64,000 nt of DNA from Isoetes taiwanensis (taxonomy: Eukaryota > Streptophyta > Lycopodiopsida > Isoetales > Isoetaceae): positions 5,247,310-5,311,309 of the forward strand of contig JAJEKV010000025.1 in NCBI GenBank assembly GCA_021234155.1. The letters run 5' to 3'. Every line of letters starts with the position of its first letter. The first letter of the stretch is position 1. Positions 11,313-22,769 of this stretch are shown here, one piece after another. Below the pieces are notes generated by a model. It had not been told where the DNA came from, did not search any database, and saw only the letters and a program-made list of their open reading frames with translations. A program made the translations under genes and the position numbers.

Positions 11313-13368
11313 TATTTTTTCCTGTGTCCTAAGCAGTATTATCATGTAGCTTTGGTTGGCTTTATCTACAACTCTCTAGATCAAGAAGGAAAAGATTTGA
11401 TCTATTCTGGGCTAGCATAGGTTGCTTCTATTATAGGTACCAGACTATCTAGATAAGTAAATAGTTTGGCCCTGGTGGAATAAGAAAGCCCCATTTTAAA
11501 GTGGATTAATAAATGCCAGCCAAATTGCTTCCAGTGAAATAACAAAACCCCATGTTAAAGTGGATTAATGGAATGGATGCCGGCTTCATACAATATGACG
11601 GAACCTCGACCCATGACTAGAAGAGCAAGAGGATATTAGAGTCAGTTTTAGCGTCTGATCTTAATTATAAACTTGAACAGGAAAAAATAGAAAAAAACCC
11701 TTATATTATGATGAATTCCATCTTTTTGCTCGAAATTATGGAGAGCACTCATGGATCTTTCCAGTTTTATGTGTTATGTGCAGGCTACAGCAGTGTTTGA
11801 ACTTACGTCATATATGCTGCAACAGTCTATTTATCGCAGACGTAAATTCATGCAGATCTGATGAAAGAAACCAGATACATAAATATGGGCTCCTAGCCGT
11901 GGTATTTTTTATTTGTGGAGGATCTGTATGCAAGGTCTCTCTTCTGGTCAGGGCTACGTCGAGATATGGCTATGTAGATTTTGTCTCTTCTTCTCCCTAC
12001 ATTTGAGGCCACCGCTGCTCATGTCCGATTTTCTTGCCTTCTACTTCCCCTCATAAACAAGTGATGGGTCCAACACCTTGAAGTTCTGGATCTATCACAC
12101 TTGGCTGAATTGTAGATATCTTAAATCTTTCCATCGTGACCATTAGATGCTTCAAAAGAAGGATCTTCTGTACAATGCCTTAATGAGACGTCAAGTTTGC
12201 CGCATGTTCTATGCAAATTCTTCTTTCAAATCCATCTCCTGTCTTCAGTATGCATCTGCTGCTTTTTAGAGAGTAAATGTTTGAAGACTTTTTTTTTTTT
12301 AAATATTTATTGAAAACAGAGCTCCAAGTCACCCTTGAGCTTAGATGCAATATTCGTTGTCTTTGGTTTCACGATTTCTGTTTTCAAGAAGCTAGGAAGC
12401 CGTACGTCTTCACTGCTCAGATCTCTAGATATGTCCTGGCATTTGTCTGATTTGTGTGACTTTAGTTGCATCTTCACTGCTCAGATCTCTAGGTGTATCC
12501 TACCATTTGTCTGGTTTATCTGACTATATGCATTGTCTTTCCTAGCATCCCAAAAACTTTTTTAGCCACTGGTGTTTATTGTGTAGGTGCAATTTTGCTA
12601 GCAGGAGCTTATGGTGGTCAGCGAAGGTGCACCATTATACTCATTTCTTTGAAGCATGTGCAAGTAATTAATCCTAGGTAAGTAAGAAGCCACAAGTCTC
12701 AAGACCTTGCAAATGAAGACCTGTAGCCGAACAGTCCATAGAAATGGCAGTCCATAGAAGTCCATAGAAGTGGATGTACAGTGCATTGGCTCCCATGTTT
12801 ATCCCATGGATTTATTCTTAAAAGTTGAATTTTTGTTGTGTCGCTTCTGCAATAGAGTATAATACCCTGCCTTAGACAGAAAGGAGCTCTATGTATCTAC
12901 TCAAATTAGAAAAATGCTCAAACATGAATTGATTCGACATGCTTCAAAAGAGTCATGTTGTTATGGGTTTCGAAAGCTACACGTGGAATTCTTAATGAGA
13001 TCTTAATTGAGGTCTGTGCATTGGAATTTGATTCTCTATCACAACATGCCCATTTGTTAACGTGACCAAGTTTGCACCACAGCAGATCAAAATGTGAGTC
13101 CTTTGTTCACTAAGACATAGGTGCAGGTATATTTAAAAGAAGTTTGCATGTATATTCTCATCACGAACGCTGGTAACTCCCAGCCATAAGAAAGCTGGTA
13201 ACTCCCAGCCATAAGAAATGCAAAGTTATGTTATATGTTGTTTGCATTTTTAAACATTGTGGTTGTGATATGTTGAACAACAGACGCTGAACTGAACTGC
13301 GCGATTATAAGTCTGAACTGAACTGCGCGATTATAATATAAGCATAGCCAGCATTTTGTTTTTTGTAG

Positions 13369-13439
13369 ATGCTATAGAACACAAGGAATTGGAGGTGGAC
13401 AGAGCAGAGTCTATGGTCTCAGATGACAAAAAGGATTAA
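13369..13439 (+). other. Possible captured last exon inside Helitron 1
   Basis: After the acceptor-like sequence TTTTTTGTAG (ending near 13368), an open block reads AIEHKELEVDRAESMVSDDK, then KD and a stop. The composition is charged and gene-like, and the pattern fits the end of a captured transcript unit together with the block near 11244. The source gene is not recognised. Confidence 0.25.
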
Positions 13440-15481
13440 AGAGACCTTGGAAGCTGAAGGTCTCGGGGATTTGATTGAAGCTTGGGCATTTTTTATCTAC
13501 AGACAGCACACAGTTCACAAACCTGCTGCAAGCTAATAGCTTCAAAGCAAATGGCAGTTATTGTACTTGCTTTGCTTTGCTTTGTCTGGAAAGCATAGAA
13601 GTGCAGCCTTATTAGGCTTTGAATCTACTGCAAAACAGAAGGAAAAACGAGTTTAAGCTTGCATATGGCCATCATAATTTCAAACCATGTTAGCACCAGA
13701 CCATTGAAGTTATGCTCCTGTAGCTAGAGCAACCAGCATCTAGATAACTAATGTCAACAACCTCAATCCGGCTCATTTTATTTAACAAGTGTTCTGGTAC
13801 TACCCTAGAGACATACCGGTCTGATTTTTGTTCACATTGCTTAACCATGTATTTTAGGCCAATCATGATTGTTTAACAAGAGTTCTGGTACTACCCTAGA
13901 GACATACTGGTCTGATTTTTGTTCACATTGCGTAACCATGTATTTTAGGCCAATCATGTATACAAAAAGCTAGCATTCAAGTCAAATTTGCTTAACCAAG
14001 CGCCTCTTTATTTTTTTAGATCATGCCAACTGTTTTCTATAGCAAACAATTCATGCAGGCTTCATGAAGCTGGAATGATTATTCTAAGTATGAGAGACGA
14101 ATGCACAAATTCAGTCATTTGCAAGTTGTATAAATCCAGAAGATATAGCAAAGGACAACATGAAAGCTAGAGGTAAATTGTCATCATACAACTCTTATGG
14201 CTATTTAAATGGCAGTTTTACCATTATAATAGATGCAAACTTGAAGATGCATCTTTGTAATTACTAAGGCTAGCACAATGTTGTTCAATCCACATACGAT
14301 ACAAGTACAATATGCTTATTAAACACAGAGAATCGGAAGCTACCTCTAGCTTTTTATTTGCTACAAACAAGTCTTGGTGAATCGTGTCAATCCCCTCAAG
14401 GAGTGAATGTACCAAATATAATGTTGAATCTTAAGAAACACACACAATGTTTGATACTATTTTCATTTGCATGTATCAAACTATGCAATAGTTTCAAAGG
14501 GCATTATTGACAATATGTTTAAAATGTCAATAAACCCCAAGGGAACATATAGGGGTTGCCATCACCATGGTACATGCCAAATTGACAACGCCAAAAAGCC
14601 CTCCGTTGTATCAAAAAAATCCAATGTTGGTTGTATAAAAAATTACTAACTTTTACTTTTGAGAAATGCTAAATGTGTGTAACAAGCAAACACTTATGAG
14701 CTAATTGCCTCTATTGTATCTTGACAATCACTCTCCCTAATGCTCAACCCTAATGCTCAACCCTAACCATTGCAACTTTACTTTTAAGATCAAGCACATT
14801 TTAGAACTTTTAATTTGGCCTAGGCAGATGCAGAGTAATTATGACTAAGCAAATTTAATGATACTACCCACTACCCAACTACCCAAACGCAATTAAATGA
14901 ATATATATCTGCAATTTCCTATATATCTGCCACTCCTCAATTAACAATTTTGTCACAAATGCTTCTTTTAGCGATGGCCCATATGCTTCCTATCTCATAT
15001 GTCAAAGATATAATTGCATTAAAATGAGAGTTGCACACCTTAGCAATGGAGGGTCCATGTGGTTTTGTATGATCGAGTGCTCATGTCTTAAAATGTTGCT
15101 ATGGCTCCTTATCATATATGTTCTCCAAATTGCATAGTCTTGCAAATCTTATGGTTAGCCCATAACGAAACAATTACGTAACAAACTCCAATAGTTAGGT
15201 ACCACTGGAAGACATATTTTATATAATACTATGCATAACAACTACTATTCTTAGAAAAAAAATGGAGCTCATCACACTATATATGGAGAATAAGAGTTTT
15301 ATATCTTATAACTCTGACAGCTTATATTTGGCACAAATTGCACTTCCCCTCCAATAAGAATGGGTGCTTCATCTTCATGCTATAGCCAGAGTGCTCATTA
15401 TATCACCATATATTTGACACAACTTGCACTTGCTCTCCAAGGCCATTTTAGTTACAAAACGCTTTTCAGGTTGGTGCTAAA

Positions 15482-15510
15482 GCCCGGCAACGCCGGGCAT
15501 CCATAACTAG
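15482..15510 (+). other. Helitron 1 3' hairpin and CTAG terminus
   Basis: A perfect 7-bp stem (GCCCGGC / GCCGGGC) with a 3-nt AAC loop is followed eight nucleotides later by CTAG. This is the signature of a Helitron 3' end, used as the termination signal of rolling-circle transfer. Confidence 0.85.
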
Positions 15511-16843
15511 TCTATCTTTTAAATTTGGTTTTTCCGGTGTGGTCAGAAATGTTTTGGGAACTTTTTTTTAATTATTTTTCTAAGGTTTTGGGCTTTTTCG
15601 GTGCCGGAATAAATTCCCGGTATTCCCAAAATCGGGAGAAATTCCTTTCGTATGATTTTGGTTTTTCCCCGCTCTCCTTATCCGATTGCAACTGCATGCA
15701 TGCCACGATTGTAGGCTCAAGGTTTTCCGGCATGCAAGCTCATACCAGCTTTAGACGAATGGCTCATGGCTTCACTTGGGGTATTCTATCTTATCTGATA
15801 GTTTCGGCCATTACAGATACTTCAAAAACGTCTTTGGGTGCCCTCATCTTGAAGAGGAGTCCCGTGGTTTTGCAAAAGAGTATGGTCCAGAATCGAGCAG
15901 TCCCGTGCAGTAAGAATTCGGGAAAAGGTATGCTATTTTTGTTTTTTTGTCATCAGAGATGTGCTGCACAGGTCCAAATCCGGGGTTCTTTTTTCAGGGG
16001 GGCTTCCCTCAATACGGTTTTTCCAGCTTCTTTTTTGTTCTATTAAGGTAATGCATTTCATCTTGGGCTCTCCCATTCTTCCTTATCAGATTCCCATGCT
16101 TAGACAACATGATCTCTAATTCATTTGTCAGATTTCCTTCTCTGTGTTGGTTGTAATTTGCACTATGTAATCCCAAATAATGTAGTCCAGTTTTCCTTGC
16201 TTCAACGTTAGTCTTTAGCAGTAGGTCGTGGTTGCAGAGCAGGTTAGGAGGCGAGCAGAGCTAGAACCCCAGCTTTGCCGGAGATTTCTTTGTCCAGGCC
16301 TGACTTGCTTTCCCAGGTTTGAATAAATTTGGGGTTATGCTTCAAATTGCATTGCTTCATCATTTAAAACAGCATGAGTAATTATATCATACAGATATGA
16401 GGGGATAAATCCCGTTTCTGAGCCGTTATGGCGTCTTCCACGAGGCCATTGCTGACCCATTATGGAAGCAAGAATGGAGTGAATCGTGCGAGGAATCGCT
16501 GAGAAATCACCAGCGTCCCTCTTTTTTATTTGTTGTTTTGCATCTGTTTGGAGCTTGGAATAAATCGTGCAAGGCATCGTTGAGCTTAGAATCACCGTAG
16601 CCTTCTTTTTATCTGTTGTTATCCTTCTGTTTTCTATAGGCATTCTGAGTCAAAAAAACGTACCTTATTTTGGGTATTTCTTATTGAAGGATATTACGTC
16701 TTTTTTTTGGCATTTGCAGCATTTCTATTCCAGGTGTTTTCAGTTGTTTGGTTCGGCTCTTGCGGTTTGTGTTTTTCCATCAATAGCAACCCTCTGTTTT
16801 GCAGGTGATGAGAGAGGATAGTCATATTTTTCCTCGGGCTTTA

Positions 16844-18282
16844 AAGGTATTCTATTGCTAAGTTAGAGTTGCATGCATGAATTTCTGTGTTATATAAGCA
16901 GGAAGCATAGATGTTTTAGAAATCTTTAGACTTGATTGATCCTAATTCAAGTAAATGTCTTCTGTTCCTGCATTTCCCAGTATGGGAACAAATCAATGTT
17001 CATGTTTGTCCTGTCTGTATGAGGACGAACCAATGCCCATGTTTGTCCTGTCTGTATGCTGGAGGCCTACCAGTCCTGAATGCCAAGGTTGTTGAATCTG
17101 CATTTAGGCTTGGCTTGGCATTGCATTGAAATCCAAATTTGTTGGAAAACAATATTTTTATATTGATCTTCCAAAAAGCTACCAAATCTCTCAATTGGAT
17201 TTGCTTCATCGGCCTAAGGCAAGGGGTTTCAAGATTAAGGAAGTACTTATTTGGGCTTTCTTCACTGTAATAAAAGGGTTGATTTGTATGCTTCCTTGAG
17301 TGACATGTCTGCTCTCCATGCATGCGGGGGCCTATTGCTGCACATGGTTTCGTTGAGGTGGATTTGCCCGGTGGAATTTGGGTAGCTACAGTATTTTGTA
17401 TCTATTTATGCAGGTGATATTATCAATCAAGAAATAGAAGAGCAAGGAGTTAAATTGAAAAGCTAGGATTTGAGAACGTGCTACAGTGTTCTTCAGTAAA
17501 GGTATTCTATTGCTAAGTTAAGAGTTGTGTGCATGAATTTCTGTGTTGTATGTTTTAGAAATCTTTAGACTTTATTGATCTTGATTCAAGTAAATGCAGG
17601 AAATAAGAGACACTAATATGATTTAGTCTGGCTGCCTTTTAAGGCAAATGCCTTGGCTATCGAGGATGATACTGCTCAACAGGTAGGGCTATAATTTACA
17701 ACAAGATAGATCATGTTTTGCCATTTGAAAGAAATTGAAACCATATGGCACACTTCTGTCAAATAAATATCAGTGGTACATATGTAGCTTTTGAAGCATG
17801 TGTCAACTCTATCACTGTTTTGTACAGAAGCAACATGCAGACCATTTATCTTGAACTATCAATATCAACATGATTATTTTCACAAAGGTATTTGCTTGCA
17901 GCATATCTTTCTTTGCTTTTATGCAGTTATACTTATCCTAATATGGACTTCGAGTTTTCACCAGCAATAACTTCTGATTGATATACACTTTGCATGTTGT
18001 ACAATCTGAGCATGTATTGCAATCATCTATTTCTACCTCATGGAAAAAAAAAGAAGAAAAATAGAGTTCTGCAAATCATGTTGCATGCTTTAGATCCATG
18101 AATAGTTAAATGCTTTCTGTTTTTCGCTTTCTTGATGCTGAATTAAGATTACTATGAAGGGCCCAATATGGGGATTAGGTAAGAGGAAGAAAGTTCCAGG
18201 ATAAAGATGGGAGAAAAGTTTCATCATTTGCAAGTAAGCATGCTCTTTAGTTTCATCATTTGCAAGTAAGCATGCTCTTTAA
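16844..18282. repeat. Local duplications in Helitron 2
   Basis: A block of about 110 bp is present near 16844-16960 and again near 17496-17600. It begins AAAGGTATTCTATTGCTAAG and ends CTAATTCAAGTAAATG or CTTGATTCAAGTAAATG. Two small tandem duplications also occur: 'CCATGTTTGTCCTGTCTGTATG' flanked copies near 16997-17060, and 'TTTCATCATTTGCAAGTAAG' copies near 18219-18280. Confidence 0.75.
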
Positions 18283-18541
18283 GGGTTTCTGATTGGGGGT
18301 TCAACTTCTCAAGCTCCTCAAATGTATGCTCTTTCATGATAAATGTGATAACGTGGATTCAATTCAAACAAGGCCCATAGTATGCTTAAATGTTTACGGA
18401 AGCCTCACTCTTCTTTATTTGGGTAATCTGTGTGAAGAGTGGCCAGCCTTTTAAAGGTTGCTTTACCTGTGATGTTTTGGTATTTTCTTAGGTTTGCTGA
18501 AACCTGGGCCATTTTCAAGAGCTAGGAAAAATGGAATACAA

Positions 18542-18650
18542 TCTATTGTTTAAATTTGATTTTCTTGCTTTGGAGAAAAACCTTTTGGATTTTATTTTAA
18601 GATTGATCACTTGAGGTTTCGAAGGTTTTCAAATATCTTTTTAAGCTACA
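18542..18650 (+). other. Third Helitron-like 5' terminus inside Helitron 2
   Basis: After an A at 18541 the sequence TCTATTGTTTAAATTTG closely matches the start of Helitron 2. It continues with TTTTAAGATTGAT-…-GAGGTTT-…-AAGGTTTTCAAA, similar to the start of Helitron 1. It may mark a shorter (about 1.48 kb) Helitron sharing the 20017 end, or a nested copy whose own 3' end is lost. Confidence 0.5.
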
Positions 18651-19988
18651 TTCCTAAATCAACATCCTCTCACTTAATCCATGTTATTGTAATATAGCAC
18701 GTTCCTTTTGAGCAGCAGCAACTTATGCATAACAATTGAAAAAAAATGCATTATCAATAAGTGAAAAAAAAAATTGCATTGACAACAATTGAAGCCTGTT
18801 ATTTAACAATTGAAGCCCATCAGCAGAAGCCTTGAAGAGCTTCTAGCCCAAACCAATCCAAATACTAAGATAAATCATATTCTTGCCATGGAATGATAAA
18901 TCACAGTTGTGCTATATTGTATTCCTAGCATGGAATGATAAGTTTCAATAGCTGCATTTGCTATGACTTTTAAAGTTGGATGCGATGAAAAGATTTTTTA
19001 TGTCTTTTTATTTATTCCTTCAACTTGGATGTTTTCAAATGTTGTGCAGCCATACTTTAACATACTATATGTTTAAATGTCACATTCAACATACTCATGA
19101 CCACACATTGTGCATGAGCATTCAATTTGCAAATGTCAGTTCCTAGGGTGTCCAATGATTCAAGCAACTTTGCACATTATGCAACAACTCTAACATTAGC
19201 CAACTTAAAATATATAAAGGACAAGCAATACTCACTCTTCAATCCAAATATTCTCTTCTACAAGTGCCAACAAAATGAAAATAAAATTGGCTCAGCAATC
19301 TTAGTGCATACACATAACAAAGCACGCGTGTTCACCTAGATGTAATAGGGAAATATTTCCTCTTACTTAGGCACAAAAGCATACTCCAAACTCCAATACA
19401 TTCGTATTCAACTTCCATTATGTGGACTTAAAGTGACCAACCACATCAAATGCAAAGGTGGACAAAATGCACATTGTAACAAGACATGGCCGTTCAAATT
19501 TAATTAGAAAAAAATAAGGATGCATTTGACTACATCGCTCGAGATGTCTTCTTCAAATTTTTCTTTTATTTATTTATGCATTTGACTACATAGTCAATAA
19601 ATGGACGGAGTATGCTACATGTGTGTTCTTGACATTTCTATTGTTATGGTTGTCCATCTGGAAGATTTGTCTACATGGCTATATTTTATACGTAGATGTT
19701 AGATACGCTTAAGGCAACAATTCTTTAGGTATATTTCCAATTCCAAAGCAGTCAACACGAAATATGCATTCTTGGCTCTCTTTTTTAGTATCATTTCCAA
19801 TGTCCAGCACTAGAACAATCCAATATAAAACAATGAGACTACCCCATAGTTAATGCCACATCCTCTCATTTATAAGGTTAGACAAGATGATTTAATTATC
19901 CACCCCTGTACAAATGCAGCAACAGATAACAACATCATCTACAAATGCAAGGAATTAAGCTCAATTCCTTTGATAGAACCATATTTAT

Positions 19989-20017
19989 GCCCGGCAACGC
20001 CGGGCACCCGTTACTAG
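19989..20017 (+). other. Helitron 2 3' hairpin and CTAG terminus
   Basis: The 17-nt hairpin (7-bp stem, AAC loop) is identical to that at 15482-15498, but the spacer to CTAG differs (ACCCGTTA against ATCCATAA). It is followed by T, the expected 3' half of an A/T target. Confidence 0.85.
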
Positions 20018-20084
20018 TAAATCATAGATTTTCTTCCTTAAGTAACATGCCACAATTGTCTTAAGCTATTCAGCTTCTCTTGCA

Positions 20085-20225
20085 GCTAGGCATTTGGTCT
20101 AGTGGTAATACACTAGTCCTATGTCTTGAGTTCAAGGCCGTATAGGCATTTGGTCTCGTGGTAACACGTTTGCCCTAGAACAAACATGTCTCAAGTTCCA
20201 GAGTCGGATTAAGGTGGTTGCAGGA
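20085..20225 (+). repeat. Tandem tRNA-like (SINE-type) promoter units
   Basis: Two adjacent units start with AGGCATTTGGTCT(A/C)GTGGTAA, which resembles a tRNA A box (TGGTCTAGTGG). About 30 nt later comes GAGTTCAAGGC or CAAGTTCCAGAGTC, resembling a B box. Plant tRNA-derived SINEs have this layout. No full cloverleaf can be folded by eye and no poly(A)/T tail is seen, so I read it as a SINE fragment or dimer and not a tRNA gene. Confidence 0.45.
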
Positions 20226-20457
20226 AGATCCCAATAAAGTAATGTTGGTGTGACGTGTGCACCATATGTTCAATCGAATACTGAAAAGTGTGGTGTTGCC
20301 AAACTGGCAGTTATACCTAGACTATCAATAACTAACAGCAAATGATTAGGATTCATTCAACAATAGCATTAAAGATTCATGGTCTGCCATATAGAGCAAG
20401 GTTAACCTTTTATGTTATTGATGAATAAACAATAGAGCATTATTATGCCATGCTAGT

Positions 20458-21852
20458 TGTTGCACTCAGAAGTGTGTACCTGAGTACAACACCTAGACTA
20501 GCAGATGGATTCTTGATTGAACTCTTCTCTCTTCAAGTAATTAAGCTGAAATATATGCAGTGTGATACCCCCAATACAAACAAGTTAGCTCTCGTAAGAA
20601 TTCAACAAACAATAAGCTCACAGAATCCTTTCTCCAGATTGCATCATACATTAAATTTTCCAAACAAAAGGTTTGCACAATTATGATCTTCACAACATTT
20701 CTCAAAAGTTTCAAAATCACAACATCCAGATTAATCACCACAAATTTTCTATTTGCTCAAGAAAAATGAGTTGCCCAAACAAAATATCTCTTAATTTTCA
20801 AAATTGTCAAATGATTTCAACTTCCTAAGATCTCAACGTTCCTGGTTTTCACGAAAATACTAATAGTTGTTTAACTTTCATAATCTCAAATATTATTGAG
20901 TTCACCAAGTCGCTACCTCTAGCTGCCGGGAACCGAACTTCTTCTGCCGACTCTGCATCAGATATTCCCCCGAACCCATTTCCAATCGGTCCGGCACTTC
21001 TTCAGCATTCGGCTAATAGATTTAGAAACTTTCTACTTCAAATTCCTGATGCGCGCGAGACTTAGAATCAGACATTTACTGTAGCATTTTACTGTAGCAA
21101 TGAGATATACGTTACTGTAGCTAGGTTCCTTAGTTTCATTTTCATATTTTATTTCAATGGTCGTTCATCCATAGTAACTCTAAGACCATTGAAAATGAGA
21201 ACTTCTTTCTCAAACTTAAGAGTCTTCTTCAACTACGGACCTTGCATTGGCTCACGCTGTAAATAACTCAGAAATGTCTATAGGGCAACAACAAGGCTGA
21301 GCATCATGAATGTATTAGTATCACAACTGCATTTCCTTCTCTGTAGATGTAGCGAACTTGATGTGTCATAATTATCAACTTGGCAAAATGGAATTGCTCA
21401 CTCTGACCAACTGTCCATGCATTCATCTTCTGTCATTTATTTTAAACTGATAACGCAGATTCTGTTGAAAGGATGATGTAAACATTGTCTGATGTAAGCA
21501 AACAACATGTTTTCTCAAGTCCAAACCTGTTTTCTCAAATCTCCATAATTAAACAACATACCTAGCTACAGAAACTCAACCACTTGCCTGCACCTTGCTA
21601 TGTTAACGTTCTCATCTTTTGGCTGCTGTTAAGATTCTGCACCATGATAGCTATTAAGATTCTGCACCATGATAACTCCTTCATGGCCAAGGTGTGTTCA
21701 TAAACACACCAAGAGGTGTTCCAACACACCAGGCCTTCTTGCAAACTCATGGCTCTGCTCCCAATTAACTCTAGAAAATGACTTACCTGCAAAAACACAC
21801 AACATATTAGATAAAAAAAGACTTCTGCTCAAATGTTGCACAGAGTGCAACA
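20458..21852 (-). repeat. 3' LTR of the gypsy element
   Basis: This LTR is 1,395 bp, TGTTGCAC…GTGCAACA, and direct to 38941-40348. The first ~478 bp and the last ~560 bp (plus-strand order) match the other LTR with only one or two visible substitutions each. The middle part (about 20936-21290) differs in many small blocks. Just outside its inner end, on the minus strand, lies a weak polypurine-like GGGCAAGAAA. Confidence 0.95.
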
Positions 21853-21894
21853 TTTCTTGCCCAAACAAAGGATTGGGCTGGTCCCTTCAGCCCA

Positions 21895-22419
21895 TTAAGG
21901 CCAATATCTTTTGAGATGAAGCACATTGATTGGATTGGGCAGCTCCCTTAAGTTGCCATCTGTCAGCACATATGAATTTATTCCAGCTTTTCCCTTCACA
22001 AAATAAGGTCCTTCCCACAACGCAGCAAATTTTGGCGCCTTATCTTCATGAGCTTTATCCCACTTTAGCACCAAATCACCTGGTTCGAAACCTTTTGCCT
22101 GACCATGCTTTTTCTTGAAGTTATTCTGCATCTTTTTTTTGCTTATCAGCATATGACTAAATGCCTCAGCTCTTGTCTCATCTAATTTAAGAAGCATTTC
22201 CAGCCTGTGTTGGTATGCTTCTTTATCCGTTTCTATGACCTCGCACATGACTTGCATCACTGGAATCTCCAAGTGTATAGGCATATGAGCTTCCACACCA
22301 TATGTCAACTCAAACGGCGTGAAGCCTGAGCTATGTTTAGTGGTCAATCTGTATGCCCAAAGTGCATGCGGGAGTTTCTCATGCCAATCACGTTTATGCA
22401 GACTTACAGTCTTCTTTAA
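21895..22419 (-). pseudogene. Integrase C-terminal part of the gypsy element
   Basis: This continues the integrase interrupted at 33810: KKTVSLHKRDWHEKLPHALW, AYRLTTKHSSGFTPFELTYG, then KGFEPGDLVLKWD (GPY/F-type entry), FAALWEGPYFVKGKAG, and an end …INVLHLKRYWP followed by stop. 'W..LPHALWAYRTT..SG.TPF.L.YG' is the classic end of plant gypsy integrases. The stop lies about 40 bp before the 3' LTR. The first bases 22412-22419 (TTCTTTAA) are the target duplication of the nested transposon. Confidence 0.9.
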
Positions 22420-22499
22420 GCACAATTTCATTAAAATGAGAAATTTCGTGATTCCAATTAGGAACGAAAATCCTTTTTAGTCAAATTTATGCCAATTTT

Positions 22500-22570
22500 T
22501 TGAGCAATTATGGCGCCATTTAAAAAAAATATGCATCTAAAGTGCCATTTATTGGCGCCATTAAAAATTC
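22500..22570. repeat. Left-end GGCGCCATTT motifs
   Basis: ATTATGGCGCCATTTAAA and ATTTATTGGCGCCATTAAA lie within 150 bp of the left terminus of the DUF7869 element. They are inner parts of the palindrome found repeatedly at 24360-28330. Subterminal placement suggests a protein-binding site, for example for the transposase. No such motif was seen near the right end. Confidence 0.6.
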
Positions 22571-22769
22571 TAGCATTGCATAAAATGAAGCTGGAGAAAC
22601 ATAACATCACAAAAATAGTTAAAAATTCCGAATTCATAGATTTGCATATTAAAAAATTTGCCAAAACAGGCAAGGACTCGGAAGAGGCAACAGATACAAA
22701 AGTATTAGTGTACAATTTACATTATTTTCATACAAAATTCAGGGTTCCTCATCGAGAGCGGGCTCCACA

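Larger units (their letters stand above)
10890..13965. repeat. Series of short tandem duplications in Helitron 1
   Basis: At least four local duplications are visible. The unit with 'GAGACTTGCAACTATGATG-AGTGGCAAAGA' is present twice (about 10908-10998). 'GCTGGTAACTCCCAGCCATAAGAAA' is present twice (about 13168-13218). 'CTGAACTGAACTGCGCGATTATAA' is present twice (about 13287-13338). A unit of about 115 bp containing GTTCTGGTACTACCCTAGAG and ATGTATTTTAGGCCAATCATG is also present twice (about 13780-13965). Confidence 0.75.
10129..15510 (+). mobile_element. Non-autonomous Helitron 1 (5,382 bp)
   Basis: The 5' end begins TCAACCTTTTAATTTGG after an A at 10128. The 3' end carries the hairpin GCCCGGC-AAC-GCCGGGC (15482-15498), then eight bases, then CTAG (15507-15510). 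TC…CTRR termini with a GC-rich 3' hairpin, no terminal inverted repeat and insertion between A and T define Helitrons. No Rep/helicase coding sequence is visible, so it would rely on an autonomous partner. The interior carries many short local duplications and two exon-like pieces. It is followed without a gap by a second element of the same family. Confidence 0.8.
15511..20017 (+). mobile_element. Non-autonomous Helitron 2 (4,507 bp), head-to-tail with Helitron 1
   Basis: It starts TCTATCTTTTAAATTTGG exactly after the CTAG of Helitron 1. It ends with the same hairpin, GCCCGGC-AAC-GCCGGGC (19989-20005), followed by ACCCGTTA and CTAG (20014-20017), with T at 20018. The first ~200 bp resemble those of Helitron 1, with shared TCCGGT-TGG, TTTTCTAAGGTTTT, CATGCCACGATTG and CGG-rich blocks. 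No helicase or Rep frame is present. The 173-codon plus-strand frame at 15525-16046 starts inside the conserved terminus and is probably chance. A third Helitron-like 5' end lies inside at 18542, so the true boundary partner of this 3' end is uncertain. Confidence 0.75.

Noticed and set aside
15525-16046. 173-codon plus-strand open frame in Helitron 2
   Set aside because: It starts within the conserved Helitron 5' terminus, has no domain, and the equivalent stretch of Helitron 1 is not open. It is probably a chance frame.
20085-20160. Functional tRNA gene
   Set aside because: A- and B-box-like words exist, but no acceptor stem or anticodon arm can be formed.
22411-22419. 9-bp target duplication CTTCTTTAA for the DUF7869 element
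   Set aside because: The extra C on the right is the last base of the inverted terminus (…TTGTGC). Symmetry of the ends gives an 8-bp duplication.
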